This document shows positions 1 through 5,657 of a DNA stretch of 5,737 nucleotides, one piece after another. The notes under the pieces are model-generated. The model ran no database searches, was not told the DNA's origin, and saw only the letters and a list, made by a program, of their open reading frames with translations. The position numbers and the translations under genes were made by a program. Each line of letters begins with the position of its first letter. Position 1 is the stretch's first letter. The DNA lies in the NCBI GenBank assembly GCA_964478625.1, contig CAYZJH010000137.1, positions 1 to 5,737 of the forward strand. The letters run 5' to 3'. The stretch comes from SKZT01 sp964478625 (GTDB lineage: Bacteria > Desulfobacterota > Desulfobacteria > Desulfobacterales > SKZT01).

Positions 1-124
1 ATAAAATGGCCTGTGTTTGTTCGGCAATAAGTATTCTGTCGGCAAGCATCATCAATTTGGGTGAAGTCTCCAAGTCTTTCAATTTCCCTATCTCTTTATT
101 TATACAAAAATCGATTTTTAACAT
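1..124 (-). CDS. N-terminal fragment of an unrecognised protein, cut by the window edge
   Basis: Reading the minus strand from the ATG at 124-122 gives 41 open codons to the window edge (start MLKIDFCINKEIGKL, later SPKLMMLADRILIAEQTQ). An in-frame TGA lies six codons upstream with no alternative start between, so this ATG is the first possible one. No good Shine-Dalgarno sequence precedes it, which leaves the exact start uncertain; the internal ATG pair (residues 25-26) is another option. The composition (charged, amphipathic, no signal peptide) looks like a soluble cytoplasmic protein. I do not recognise the family. It is transcribed away from the MarR gene, so it is a divergent neighbour and could share regulation through the intergenic region. 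Confidence 0.5.
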   Translation of the reverse strand, partial: MLKIDFCINKEIGKLKDLETSPKLMMLADRILIAEQTQAIL

Positions 125-350
125 GGATTCTGTTTGACATCAAGATTTTAAAAAAAAGGGGGCTGTTGAATCGAAAAATTAAAATGCATCAATTTTTATC
201 AAAGTGAATCAAGACATGTGATATAAGAAGTTTTATTGGCATTTACAAAAAATACCGATCAGGAGTAGGATTTTTAGATTGATTTCATGTACTGTGAGTT
301 TTGAGTACCTATTTTTTTATGAGGGGATAAAATCCGGACCTGGGGTGATC

Positions 351-377
351 CAAATATTCTTGCAAAAATAATATTTG
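351..377. repeat. 8-bp inverted repeat upstream of the MarR gene
   Basis: CAAATATT at 351-358 is the exact reverse complement of AATATTTG at 370-377, with an 11-base spacer. The repeat overlaps the proposed -35 element of the MarR promoter. It could be a regulator site, but in such AT-rich DNA an 8-bp match can also arise by chance. Confidence 0.35.
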
Positions 378-389
378 TAATGATATATT
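360..389 (+). promoter_or_regulatory. Predicted sigma70-type promoter for the MarR gene
   Basis: A -35-like TTGCAA (360-365) is followed after 18 bases by TATATT (384-389), which is preceded by TG at 381-382, giving an extended -10 (TGnTATATT). Transcription would start near 396, about 47 bases before the ATG, inside the palindromic region 395-415. The match is good for a low-GC intergenic region but is not experimentally shown. Confidence 0.55.
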
Positions 390-394
390 TATAT

Positions 395-415
395 CTAAAA
401 TTGTTTTAGCTAAAA
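395..415. promoter_or_regulatory. Overlapping palindromes, probable MarR autoregulatory operator
   Basis: Two perfect inverted repeats overlap here: CTAAAA-TTG-TTTTAG (395-409) and the 12-bp palindrome TTTTAGCTAAAA (404-415). A further CTAA follows at 417-420. They sit on the expected transcription start of the MarR gene, the usual place for self-repression by MarR proteins. The TTAGCTAA core resembles the TTAGCAAGCTAA type of site known for the relative SlyA. Binding by the regulator at 443-922 is inferred from position and symmetry only. Confidence 0.5.
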
Positions 416-442
416 ACTAATATCGGAGGTAAAAAACACACC

Positions 443-922
443 ATGGCCCCCAATGGCAAAAAAGTCGGTTTGGTTTCACTGCCCGATGAAACCATGGATG
501 TCATTGATGAGATCGTATTTCAGATCAAAAGATTGATACAGGCGGAGGAATATCATACCAAAGCATTAAATAAAGAATATCAGGTGAGTGCGCCTCAGCT
601 TAACTGTATCATGGCGCTGTTTAAAAACGGACCGTTGCCGCCGTCTCAAATTGCCCGTCATATTTTGGTGGAATCGAGCACCGTGACCGGAATCATTGAC
701 CGTTTGGAACAAAAAGGGTTTGTGAGGAGAATTCGAAGCTCGCAGGATCGGAGAAAAATTTTTATTGAACTGACGGATTCAGGACGTATGCTGGCCTCTT
801 ATGCGCCTCCGCCCATTCAATTAAAATTGCATGATGGTTTAAAAAAATTAAACCGCGAGGACCTTGACAAGATTTTGAAATCCTTGAGCATGCTCACAGG
901 GCTTATGGATGCTCAGAATTAA
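443..922 (+). CDS. MarR-family winged-helix transcriptional regulator
   Basis: This 159-residue protein has the standard length and layout of a MarR repressor: an N-terminal dimerisation helix (about 15-45), a winged helix-turn-helix (about 50-112) and C-terminal helices (about 120-156) that complete the dimer interface. Recognisable parts are the PLPPSQIA helix (65-72), the recognition helix with SSTVTGIIDRLEQKGF (78-93) and the wing with the family's D-R-R signature (102-104). There is one cysteine, C55, at the start of the HTH, a possible but unproven redox sensor position. The ATG follows GGAGGT (425-430) with a rather long gap of 12 bases. It has its own promoter and palindromes upstream. 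It most likely represses its own gene and the module that follows; the ligand is unknown. Confidence 0.9.
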   Translation: MAPNGKKVGLVSLPDETMDVIDEIVFQIKRLIQAEEYHTKALNKEYQVSAPQLNCIMALFKNGPLPPSQIARHILVESSTVTGIIDRLEQKGFVRRIRSSQDRRKIFIELTDSGRMLASYAPPPIQLKLHDGLKKLNREDLDKILKSLSMLTGLMDAQN

Positions 923-959
923 AAAACCGTTTCTTGTCAGATCAACCATTTTTATAGGT

Positions 960-988
960 TTGACAAAAGTTCATCCTGTTCGTATTAT
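960..988 (+). promoter_or_regulatory. Strong predicted sigma70 promoter for the Cys-rich gene and downstream module
   Basis: A perfect TTGACA (960-965) is followed at the ideal 17-base distance by TATTAT (983-988). Transcription would begin near 995, about 43 bases before the ATG at 1038. It is the best promoter match in the window and lies between the regulator gene and the Cys-rich gene, so these structural genes can be switched separately from the regulator. Confidence 0.7.
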
Positions 989-993
989 TCAAA

Positions 994-1006
994 AGTTTTC
1001 AAAACT
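994..1006. promoter_or_regulatory. Perfect palindrome at the transcription start, probable operator
   Basis: AGTTTT-C-AAAACT is a perfect 6-bp inverted repeat around one central base. It starts six bases after the -10 element, so a bound protein would block polymerase at the start site. The half site AAAACT also occurs inside the palindromic region before the MarR gene (413-418), which hints that the same regulator binds both. It is short, and chance in A/T-rich DNA cannot be excluded. Confidence 0.45.
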
Positions 1007-1037
1007 GTGGAATAAACCATAAGATGCTTCAGGTGCG

Positions 1038-1460
1038 ATGAACAAACATATCGTGTGCTCAGGGCGGTTTTTATTGACCATACTTTTGGCGCTTGTTTTC
1101 TGCTTGGGAAATATCTCATCAGTGTGGGCAGTGACCTGCGATGGACGATGTCCGGTGCCGGAGCATTGCATGTCCGATATTTCCGTTGAGTTCATGGCAA
1201 ACCATGGCAACTGCTGTTCTCATCCATCAGGCCAAAAAGCTCCTTGCTGTCATGTTCAACAGGATACACCCGAAGAAGGTCTTTATTTTTTACCGACCCC
1301 ATTCCGTGCCGGTTCTCCGGATTTGTTTCAGTTAGGAAGCATCCATCTGGAGAACCAGAATCTTTCTGATCAAATCGATTTTCAATCAAAAGAATGTTTA
1401 GTCTTATCCATACCTCGTTCCACACCTCTGTATCTTCAGATTCTTTCAATTCTTTGTTAA
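1038..1460 (+). CDS. Small exported Cys/His-rich protein, function unknown
   Basis: This 140-residue protein begins with a clear Sec signal peptide: basic N-terminus, hydrophobic core 11-24, and likely cleavage after V-W-A at 31. The mature part carries nine cysteines. Seven are clustered at residues 34-71: C34xxxC38xxxxxC44, then HGNCCSH (56-62) and PCCH (69-72), with nearby histidines. Two more are at 120 and at the very last residue (C140). The middle (80-118) is ordinary polar sequence, and the end is hydrophobic (PLYLQILSILC). This pattern suggests periplasmic metal binding or disulfide chemistry, similar in style to small proteins found beside heavy-metal efflux genes, but I cannot name a family. 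The SD is weak (AGGTG at 1031-1035, very close to the ATG). It follows a strong promoter with an operator-like palindrome and precedes the DUF2318-ABC genes by 208 bases. Confidence 0.75.
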   Translation: MNKHIVCSGRFLLTILLALVFCLGNISSVWAVTCDGRCPVPEHCMSDISVEFMANHGNCCSHPSGQKAPCCHVQQDTPEEGLYFLPTPFRAGSPDLFQLGSIHLENQNLSDQIDFQSKECLVLSIPRSTPLYLQILSILC

Positions 1461-1558
1461 TGGTTTTCCTTTATTTTTCTATTTTTCAAGCTGACTGGCC
1501 CCTCTGAATTCGTGTGCGGTCACGTGTTTTTGAGAAGTCTGAGGCCCGTATGAATCCC

Positions 1559-1589
1559 CCGACTCTCCATGTTACAAGGGGAGAATCGG
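1559..1589 (+). terminator. Imperfect stem-loop, possible attenuator or partial terminator
   Basis: CCGACTCTCC (1559-1568) can pair with GGAGAATCGG (1580-1589) over ten positions with one C-A mismatch and an 11-base loop, followed by only four T before GGG. The T stretch is too short for a classic intrinsic terminator, and a longer T run follows 18 bases later. It may lower expression of the ABC genes relative to the Cys-rich gene, protect an mRNA end, or mean nothing. Confidence 0.35.
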
Positions 1590-1615
1590 TTTTGGGCAGT
1601 TTAAGACTTTTTTTG

Positions 1616-1663
1616 AAGGAGGGATTTTTCAGGATTTGATTGAATATTACCAAAATAAAGGAG
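1616..1663 (+). promoter_or_regulatory. Two Shine-Dalgarno sequences before the DUF2318 gene
   Basis: AAGGAG at 1658-1663 lies five bases before ATG 1669 and decides that start. A second, equally strong GAAGGAGGG ends at 1623 with no ATG or GTG in reach. The nearest candidates in the same frame are a TTG at 1636, 12 bases away, and an ATT at 1624. An alternative N-terminus longer by 11 residues is therefore possible but less likely. Confidence 0.5.
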
Positions 1664-1668
1664 AACCC

Positions 1669-2202
1669 ATGTCTGATCAAAAAAATAAATTAGCCGCAAA
1701 AAAGGCTGCGGTGCTTGAGAAAGAAAAAAGAAAAATGGTTCCTGCTCTGATTGCCATTGTCTTGATTATTATGGTTGCTGCCGGAGTCATGACCTTATTA
1801 AATAACAGCAAAAACCATCCTGTCGCTTTTTCCACGGAATCGGAAAAAGATTCAGTTACGCAGATCACATATCCGGTGGATATTTTCCAGGATGGTATAG
1901 CGCGGCATTTTGAATACAAAGAAGGTTCCGTTACCATTCGTTATTTTGTTTTAAAAAGTTCGGATGGTATTATCAGAGCGGCTTTCGATGCATGCGACGT
2001 ATGCTGGCCTTCCGGAAAAGGATATATTCAGGATAAAGATGAAATGATATGCGTGAATTGCGGAAAGCGATTTCCCTCCACACTGATCAATGAAGTCAAA
2101 GGCGGGTGTAATCCTGAACCTCTCGTGCGAAAAGTATCCGGAGACAATTTGATCATCCGGGTGGAAGACATTTTGCACGGGAAGAAATACTTTGATTTTT
2201 AA
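1669..2202 (+). CDS. DUF2318 family membrane-anchored cysteine (putative Fe-S/metal) protein
   Basis: From ATG 1669 the protein has 177 residues: a Lys-rich cytoplasmic N-terminus (1-23), one membrane helix (about 24-44) and a periplasmic domain. That domain carries the DUF2318 signature in order: A-C109-D-V-C112 with GKGY (116-119), C128-V-N-C131-G with F-P (135-136), and GGC147NP. This makes two CxxC pairs plus a fifth Cys. Family annotation calls these Fe-S-containing membrane proteins, but the cofactor is inferred from the cysteines. DUF2318 genes commonly lie with FTR1/P19 iron-transport genes and FtsX-like ABC genes (for example the Campylobacter P19 locus). Here the stop is 17 bases before the ABC permease, so it is surely cotranscribed. 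It probably handles metal or electrons in the periplasm for the ABC complex. A TTG start at 1636 is the alternative. Confidence 0.85.
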   Translation: MSDQKNKLAAKKAAVLEKEKRKMVPALIAIVLIIMVAAGVMTLLNNSKNHPVAFSTESEKDSVTQITYPVDIFQDGIARHFEYKEGSVTIRYFVLKSSDGIIRAAFDACDVCWPSGKGYIQDKDEMICVNCGKRFPSTLINEVKGGCNPEPLVRKVSGDNLIIRVEDILHGKKYFDF

Positions 2203-2219
2203 CAGGAGGGTTTAGTGCC

Positions 2220-3377
2220 ATGACTTTAAAAGAAATCGCTTTCAGAAATATCATTCGAAGAAAAACCAAAGCGTTCTTTGTTCTGATCGGTCTTTCCATC
2301 GGTGTTGCCACCGTAGTTGCGGTGATATCCTTCTCTGATGCCATGACTGGTGAAATTAATCATAAACTGGAAAAATACGGGGCCAATATTTTGATTGTGC
2401 CCAGGACCGAAAGTCTGTCTCTCAGTTATGGGGGGGTATCCTTGGGAGGATTTTCTTTTGAGCTGGAAGAAATCCGGGAGGAAGAGATTCTCCGTTTAAA
2501 TGATATCAAAAATGCAAAAAACATTGCAGCGGCAGGTCCCATGGTCATGGGGGTCACTGAAATTTCAGGCCATAAAGTTCTTCTGGCCGGCATTGATTTT
2601 GAGACTGTTCGTATACTTAAGCCCTGGTGGGGCATTGAAGGCAACATTCCCGATGAAAAGGGAATATTGTTGGGTACGGATACGGCAAGGATGACCAATT
2701 TATCCACCGGTGACCCGGTTTTTATCAGTAATCGCGAATTTATTGTTACGGGAATTTTAAAAGAAACCGGTTCTCAGGATGATCAAATGGTATTTGCCAT
2801 GTTACCGGTGGCGCAGGAAATCCATAACAAACACGGAATCGTTTCCATGGTCGAAATCGCAGCACTTTGTCAGGGATGTCCGATTCCTGAAATGGTTAAT
2901 CAGATTTCAGAAGTTCTTCCCAATGCCAGGGTAATGGCCATTCAGCAAGTGGTTAAGGGTCGCATGGAGACTTTAGCTCAATTTAAAGCATTTTCAGTGG
3001 GGATTTCATTTGTGGTGGTGCTTGTTGGAAGTCTGGTGGTGCTGGTCACCATGATGGGCAATGTTCGTGAGCGTACTGAAGAAATAGGCATTTTCAGGGC
3101 GGTGGGATTCAGAAAAACCCATATCATGAAAATCATATTTATTGAGGCCGGTATCATTTCGTTATCGGCAGGCCTCGTGGGGTATCTGCTGGGTGAAGGC
3201 GGTGCCCGCCTGGCGTTAGGTTTTTTTATTGAATCTCACGAACATGTGATGCCGTTCAATTTCCATCTTCCGGCGGGTGCGGTCTTGATGGCACTTATCG
3301 TGGGATTGCTTGCGAGTTTTTATCCGGCATATGCGGCATCAAGGATGGATCCCACACGCGCGCTGAAAACAATTTAG
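2220..3377 (+). CDS. MacB/FtsX-type ABC transporter permease with periplasmic CxxC
   Basis: The 385-residue protein has the four-helix MacB/LolE/FtsX topology: helix 1 at about 18-38, a periplasmic domain of about 220 residues (40-257), then helices at about 258-279, 303-325 and 351-373. The cytoplasmic loop VRERTEEIGIFRAVGFRKT (282-300) is the conserved coupling helix that contacts the ATPase, and the end (ASRMDPTRALK, 373-383) is typical of the family. It belongs to the class that transmits ATP-driven motion across the membrane rather than forming a classic channel. The periplasmic domain contains C217-Q-G-C220, the only cysteines in the protein, which fits a redox or metal role with the DUF2318 neighbour. 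AGGAGG (2204-2209) precedes the ATG by 10 bases. With a single permease gene, the transporter is presumably a homodimer, whereas Campylobacter has two permease genes at its P19 locus. Confidence 0.9.
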   Translation: MTLKEIAFRNIIRRKTKAFFVLIGLSIGVATVVAVISFSDAMTGEINHKLEKYGANILIVPRTESLSLSYGGVSLGGFSFELEEIREEEILRLNDIKNAKNIAAAGPMVMGVTEISGHKVLLAGIDFETVRILKPWWGIEGNIPDEKGILLGTDTARMTNLSTGDPVFISNREFIVTGILKETGSQDDQMVFAMLPVAQEIHNKHGIVSMVEIAALCQGCPIPEMVNQISEVLPNARVMAIQQVVKGRMETLAQFKAFSVGISFVVVLVGSLVVLVTMMGNVRERTEEIGIFRAVGFRKTHIMKIIFIEAGIISLSAGLVGYLLGEGGARLALGFFIESHEHVMPFNFHLPAGAVLMALIVGLLASFYPAYAASRMDPTRALKTI

Positions 3378-3390
3378 AAGGAGGTTTGCC

Positions 3391-4143
3391 ATGAGTTTTA
3401 TAAAAGCCTGTAAACTCCAAAAAACATATGGTTCTGGTGATGCTGCGGTTAATGCCATTCGGGAGTTGAGTTTTAACATTGAATCAGGTGAGTTTGTAGC
3501 GGTCATGGGCAAATCAGGTGCGGGAAAATCCACGCTGTTGGACATGATCGGAGCCATGAGCGCGCCTTCATCCGGGCAACTCTGGGTTGATGATATAGAT
3601 ATTTATGCCATGTCTTCCGAACAAAGAGCGGATTTCAGAAGAGAATTTCTCGGATTTGTATTCCAAAGCTTTTACCTGGTATCCTATTTGACCGTTTTGG
3701 AAAATGTGATGCTTCCATTGACAACCACAGGAATTGGAAGAAAAATCAAGCAGGATATGGCTTGTGAAGCCCTTGTTCGGGTTGGTCTGGAAAATAAGCT
3801 ACATCGGATGCCCAATCAGATTTCAGGGGGTGAAAAGGAGCGTGTCGCCATAGCCAGGGCTGTTGTGAATGATCCGCCGATTTTACTGGCTGATGAGCCT
3901 ACCGGAAATCTGGATACCAAAACATCCCGTGAAATTGTAAACCTCCTTTGCAGAATCAATGAACGGGGCACCACGATCATCATGGTGACCCATAACCCTG
4001 ATTGTGCAGATTCCGCAAAAAGGCGGATGACGATTTCAGATGGGATGTTGTTGAGCGATACCCAACCATCCTGTTCTCATTTTACGGATATTGTTTCACC
4101 GGTTTTGGGTACAAATGCATTAAAATTTTCACTGATGAGATGA
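3391..4143 (+). CDS. ABC transporter ATP-binding protein (MacB/LolD class)
   Basis: This 250-residue ATPase powers the permease encoded 13 bases upstream. All nucleotide-binding motifs are intact: Walker A GKSGAGKST (40-48), Q-loop Q92 in VFQSF, signature ISGGE (144-148, in place of the textbook LSGGQ), Walker B ILLADEP (164-170) with catalytic E169, D-loop TGNLD (171-175) and switch H201. SD AAGGAGGT (3378-3385) stands five bases before the ATG, an ideal arrangement. Class members usually end near residue 225-230. Here about 22 extra residues (229-250, low complexity, no known motif) are encoded in DNA that is antisense to the end of the RNase gene, so the tail looks like an extension produced by the gene overlap. 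The core is probably fully active. Confidence 0.92.
   Translation: MSFIKACKLQKTYGSGDAAVNAIRELSFNIESGEFVAVMGKSGAGKSTLLDMIGAMSAPSSGQLWVDDIDIYAMSSEQRADFRREFLGFVFQSFYLVSYLTVLENVMLPLTTTGIGRKIKQDMACEALVRVGLENKLHRMPNQISGGEKERVAIARAVVNDPPILLADEPTGNLDTKTSREIVNLLCRINERGTTIIMVTHNPDCADSAKRRMTISDGMLLSDTQPSCSHFTDIVSPVLGTNALKFSLMR
4043..4071. terminator. Weak stem-loop at the convergent gene ends
   Basis: GGATG-TT-GTTG (4043-4053) can pair with CAAC-CATCC (4063-4071), giving a nine-pair stem with a two-base bulge and a nine-base loop. Read on the minus strand it begins six bases after the RNase stop codon, where a terminator would be expected, but no T tract follows. On the plus strand it lies inside the ATPase gene. 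A separate TACCCAA/TTGGGTA inverted repeat (4059-4065, 4105-4111) overlaps it. Evidence for termination is poor. Confidence 0.22.
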
Positions 4144-5657
4144 TTCGCAAATGCGGTAGACTGATCATTTTCGCCATGAACCAACGCAATGCGTTTAATC
4201 TTGAGGTTGGACTCTTTGAGCCACCGAGTCATTTCACTGCGGTCGCCGTGGGCACTGAACCCCCCGAGCATCACCACTCGGGCTTTCAGGGGGTATTCCT
4301 TGCCCAAAAATTTGAGTATGGGAGGATTTCCTTTTCTGCCGGACTGCTCATACTCTTCACTTTTTTCCAGAAGTCTTCGCCCAAGGGTGTTTTGAGCCAT
4401 ATAGCCGACAATGAGAATCGTGGTATTTTTCTTATGAATCTTAAAACGCAGGTGATGAAGGATCCTTCCGGCTTCACACATACCGGAAGCTGAAATGACG
4501 ATATGGGGGGTTTCATCCCGGTTGAGTTTCATGGATTGTTCAACTGAGTTGATAAAATGAATCTTGTCAAACAGGAAAGGATTTTTTCCTTTTTCAAGAA
4601 ATGTTTTATGAGTGTCCTGGTCATATAATTCAGGATGTTCACCAAACACTCTGGTCAGTTGTGTTGCCAAAGGGCTGTCGACATATATCGGATAGGAGGG
4701 TGCCAGTTTCTGGTCATAGATTTCATGCAGGACATAAAGCAGTTCCTGGGTTCGGCCAAAGGCAAATGACGGGATCAATACGGTTCCGCCTTGTTCAGCA
4801 GCTTCATTCAGAATCCGTGCAAGGCGGGGCTTTAAATCGATTATCGGTTCATGAAGCCGGTCTCCATAGGTACTTTCCATAATCAAAAGATCGATTTTCT
4901 GATCCGGCTCCTCAAAACGGGTTGCCGGGTCTTTCAGGATAGGTCTGTCAAAGCGGCCGATATCTCCGGTATATCCGATTGTAAAATTTTGTCCGTTTTC
5001 TTTAAACCTGAGGATTGTAATGGCGGAACCAAGAATATGGCCGGCTTCGTATAGGGTGCATGTCAGATTGGTTCCCACCCTGATAGGTGTTCTGTAGGGG
5101 TACCCGTCAAAATAGTCAAGGGCGTGTTCTGCATCACCTATGGTATAGAGAGGCTCAACATGTTCAATGTGGTGTCGGGAGATCAGGGAATTTATTTTCT
5201 CCTGATCCAGTTCCTGGCGGTCTTTTTTCAGGATTTTTTTTATTTTTTTTAATATTTCCTGCTGTCCCTTTGTTTTTTTTTGGGAGGATTCCAAGTACAG
5301 CAAAAAAGCCCGTAGCCGTTTATAATTGAGATATTCAGCATCAGATTCCTGGATTTTGGCCGAATCCCGAAGCATATAATCGCAGGCATCTGCCGTAGCG
5401 CGTGTGCAGATAATTCGTCCTGAAAAATCGTTTTTGGTCAAAAGAGGTATCCGTCCTGAATGATCTATGTGAGCATGGGAAAGAATAATGTTGGTGACAA
5501 GTTTTGGATCGAAAGGCAATACACGGTTTTTAAGTTCAGCCTCTTTTCTTCTTCCCTGAAACATACCGCAATCCAGCAGAATATGATCTTTTTCCGTAGT
5601 AACCATATGCATGGATCCGGTGACTTCCCTGACAGCGCCATGAAATGTGATATGCAT
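4077..5657 (-). CDS. Metallo-beta-lactamase-fold, beta-CASP ribonuclease (YSH1/CPSF-like)
   Basis: The 526-residue protein is a complete member of the bacterial beta-CASP RNase group, relatives of CPSF73 and TTHA0252. Metal ligands are visible: D29 (motif 1), H61-A-H63-I-D65-H66 (motif 2), H207 in EAGHILGS (motif 3) and D232 in GYTGDIG (motif 4). Beta-CASP motifs follow: E261 in MESTYGD (A), the SGMCEAGRILHHL segment with H401/H402 (B) and H470 in GFSAHGD (C). It should bind two zinc ions and cut or trim RNA in the cytoplasm. It is longer than compact relatives (about 430 residues) largely because of a Lys-rich, probably coiled-coil insert at about 113-165. GAGAGGA (5670-5664) lies six bases before the ATG. 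The gene runs toward the ABC operon and overlaps the ATPase end by 67 bp. A functional link to that operon is not indicated. Confidence 0.93.
   Translation of the reverse strand: MHITFHGAVREVTGSMHMVTTEKDHILLDCGMFQGRRKEAELKNRVLPFDPKLVTNIILSHAHIDHSGRIPLLTKNDFSGRIICTRATADACDYMLRDSAKIQESDAEYLNYKRLRAFLLYLESSQKKTKGQQEILKKIKKILKKDRQELDQEKINSLISRHHIEHVEPLYTIGDAEHALDYFDGYPYRTPIRVGTNLTCTLYEAGHILGSAITILRFKENGQNFTIGYTGDIGRFDRPILKDPATRFEEPDQKIDLLIMESTYGDRLHEPIIDLKPRLARILNEAAEQGGTVLIPSFAFGRTQELLYVLHEIYDQKLAPSYPIYVDSPLATQLTRVFGEHPELYDQDTHKTFLEKGKNPFLFDKIHFINSVEQSMKLNRDETPHIVISASGMCEAGRILHHLRFKIHKKNTTILIVGYMAQNTLGRRLLEKSEEYEQSGRKGNPPILKFLGKEYPLKARVVMLGGFSAHGDRSEMTRWLKESNLKIKRIALVHGENDQSTAFANHLISENFNAFVPKTGETISVK

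Larger units (their letters stand above)
125..442. other. AT-rich divergent intergenic region
   Basis: This stretch of about 320 bases holds no credible gene: stops are frequent in all frames and there is no SD-plus-start combination apart from those of the two flanking genes. The right-hand 90 bases carry the promoter and palindromes described separately. The left part contains A/T tracts, including a weak stem (AAAAATT near 174 against AATTTTT near 191) around an ATGCAT. No convincing promoter for the minus-strand gene could be picked out. Confidence 0.6.
1461..1668 (+). other. Untranslated spacer between the Cys-rich gene and the DUF2318 gene
   Basis: No gene is supported in these 208 bases. 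They hold a T-rich start just after the stop codon, a CACGTG hexamer near 1521, the stem-loop described at 1559-1589, a T7 run near 1608-1614, and two Shine-Dalgarno sequences. No convincing -35/-10 pair was seen, so the DUF2318-ABC genes are probably transcribed by read-through from the promoter at 960-988. Confidence 0.5.

Noticed and set aside
378..396. Possible Fur box in front of the MarR gene (TAATGATA segment).
   Set aside because: Only about half of the 19-base consensus matches and the second half fails; the sequence is explained better as an extended -10 promoter.
923..959. Terminator after the MarR gene (AACC/GGTT inverted repeat near 944-960).
   Set aside because: A four-base stem without a T tract is too weak, so read-through from the MarR gene into the next gene remains possible.
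1024..1041. Five-codon reading frame MLQVR whose TGA overlaps the ATG of the Cys-rich gene (ATGA), suggesting a coupled leader peptide.
   Set aside because: It has no clear Shine-Dalgarno sequence and is too short to separate from chance.
989..1449. Minus-strand open frames opposite the Cys-rich gene.
   Set aside because: The plus-strand frame has a signal peptide and patterned cysteines; the antisense frames show neither a domain nor a ribosome binding site.
4002..4493. Plus-strand open frame of 163 codons after the ABC ATPase.
   Set aside because: It lies antisense to the well-supported RNase gene and overlaps the ATPase; its product has no recognisable features.
5221..5281. T-rich stretch that might mark a terminator or a frameshifted gene.
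   Set aside because: The minus-strand reading frame stays open across it and conserved motifs occur on both sides in the same frame, so it is coding.
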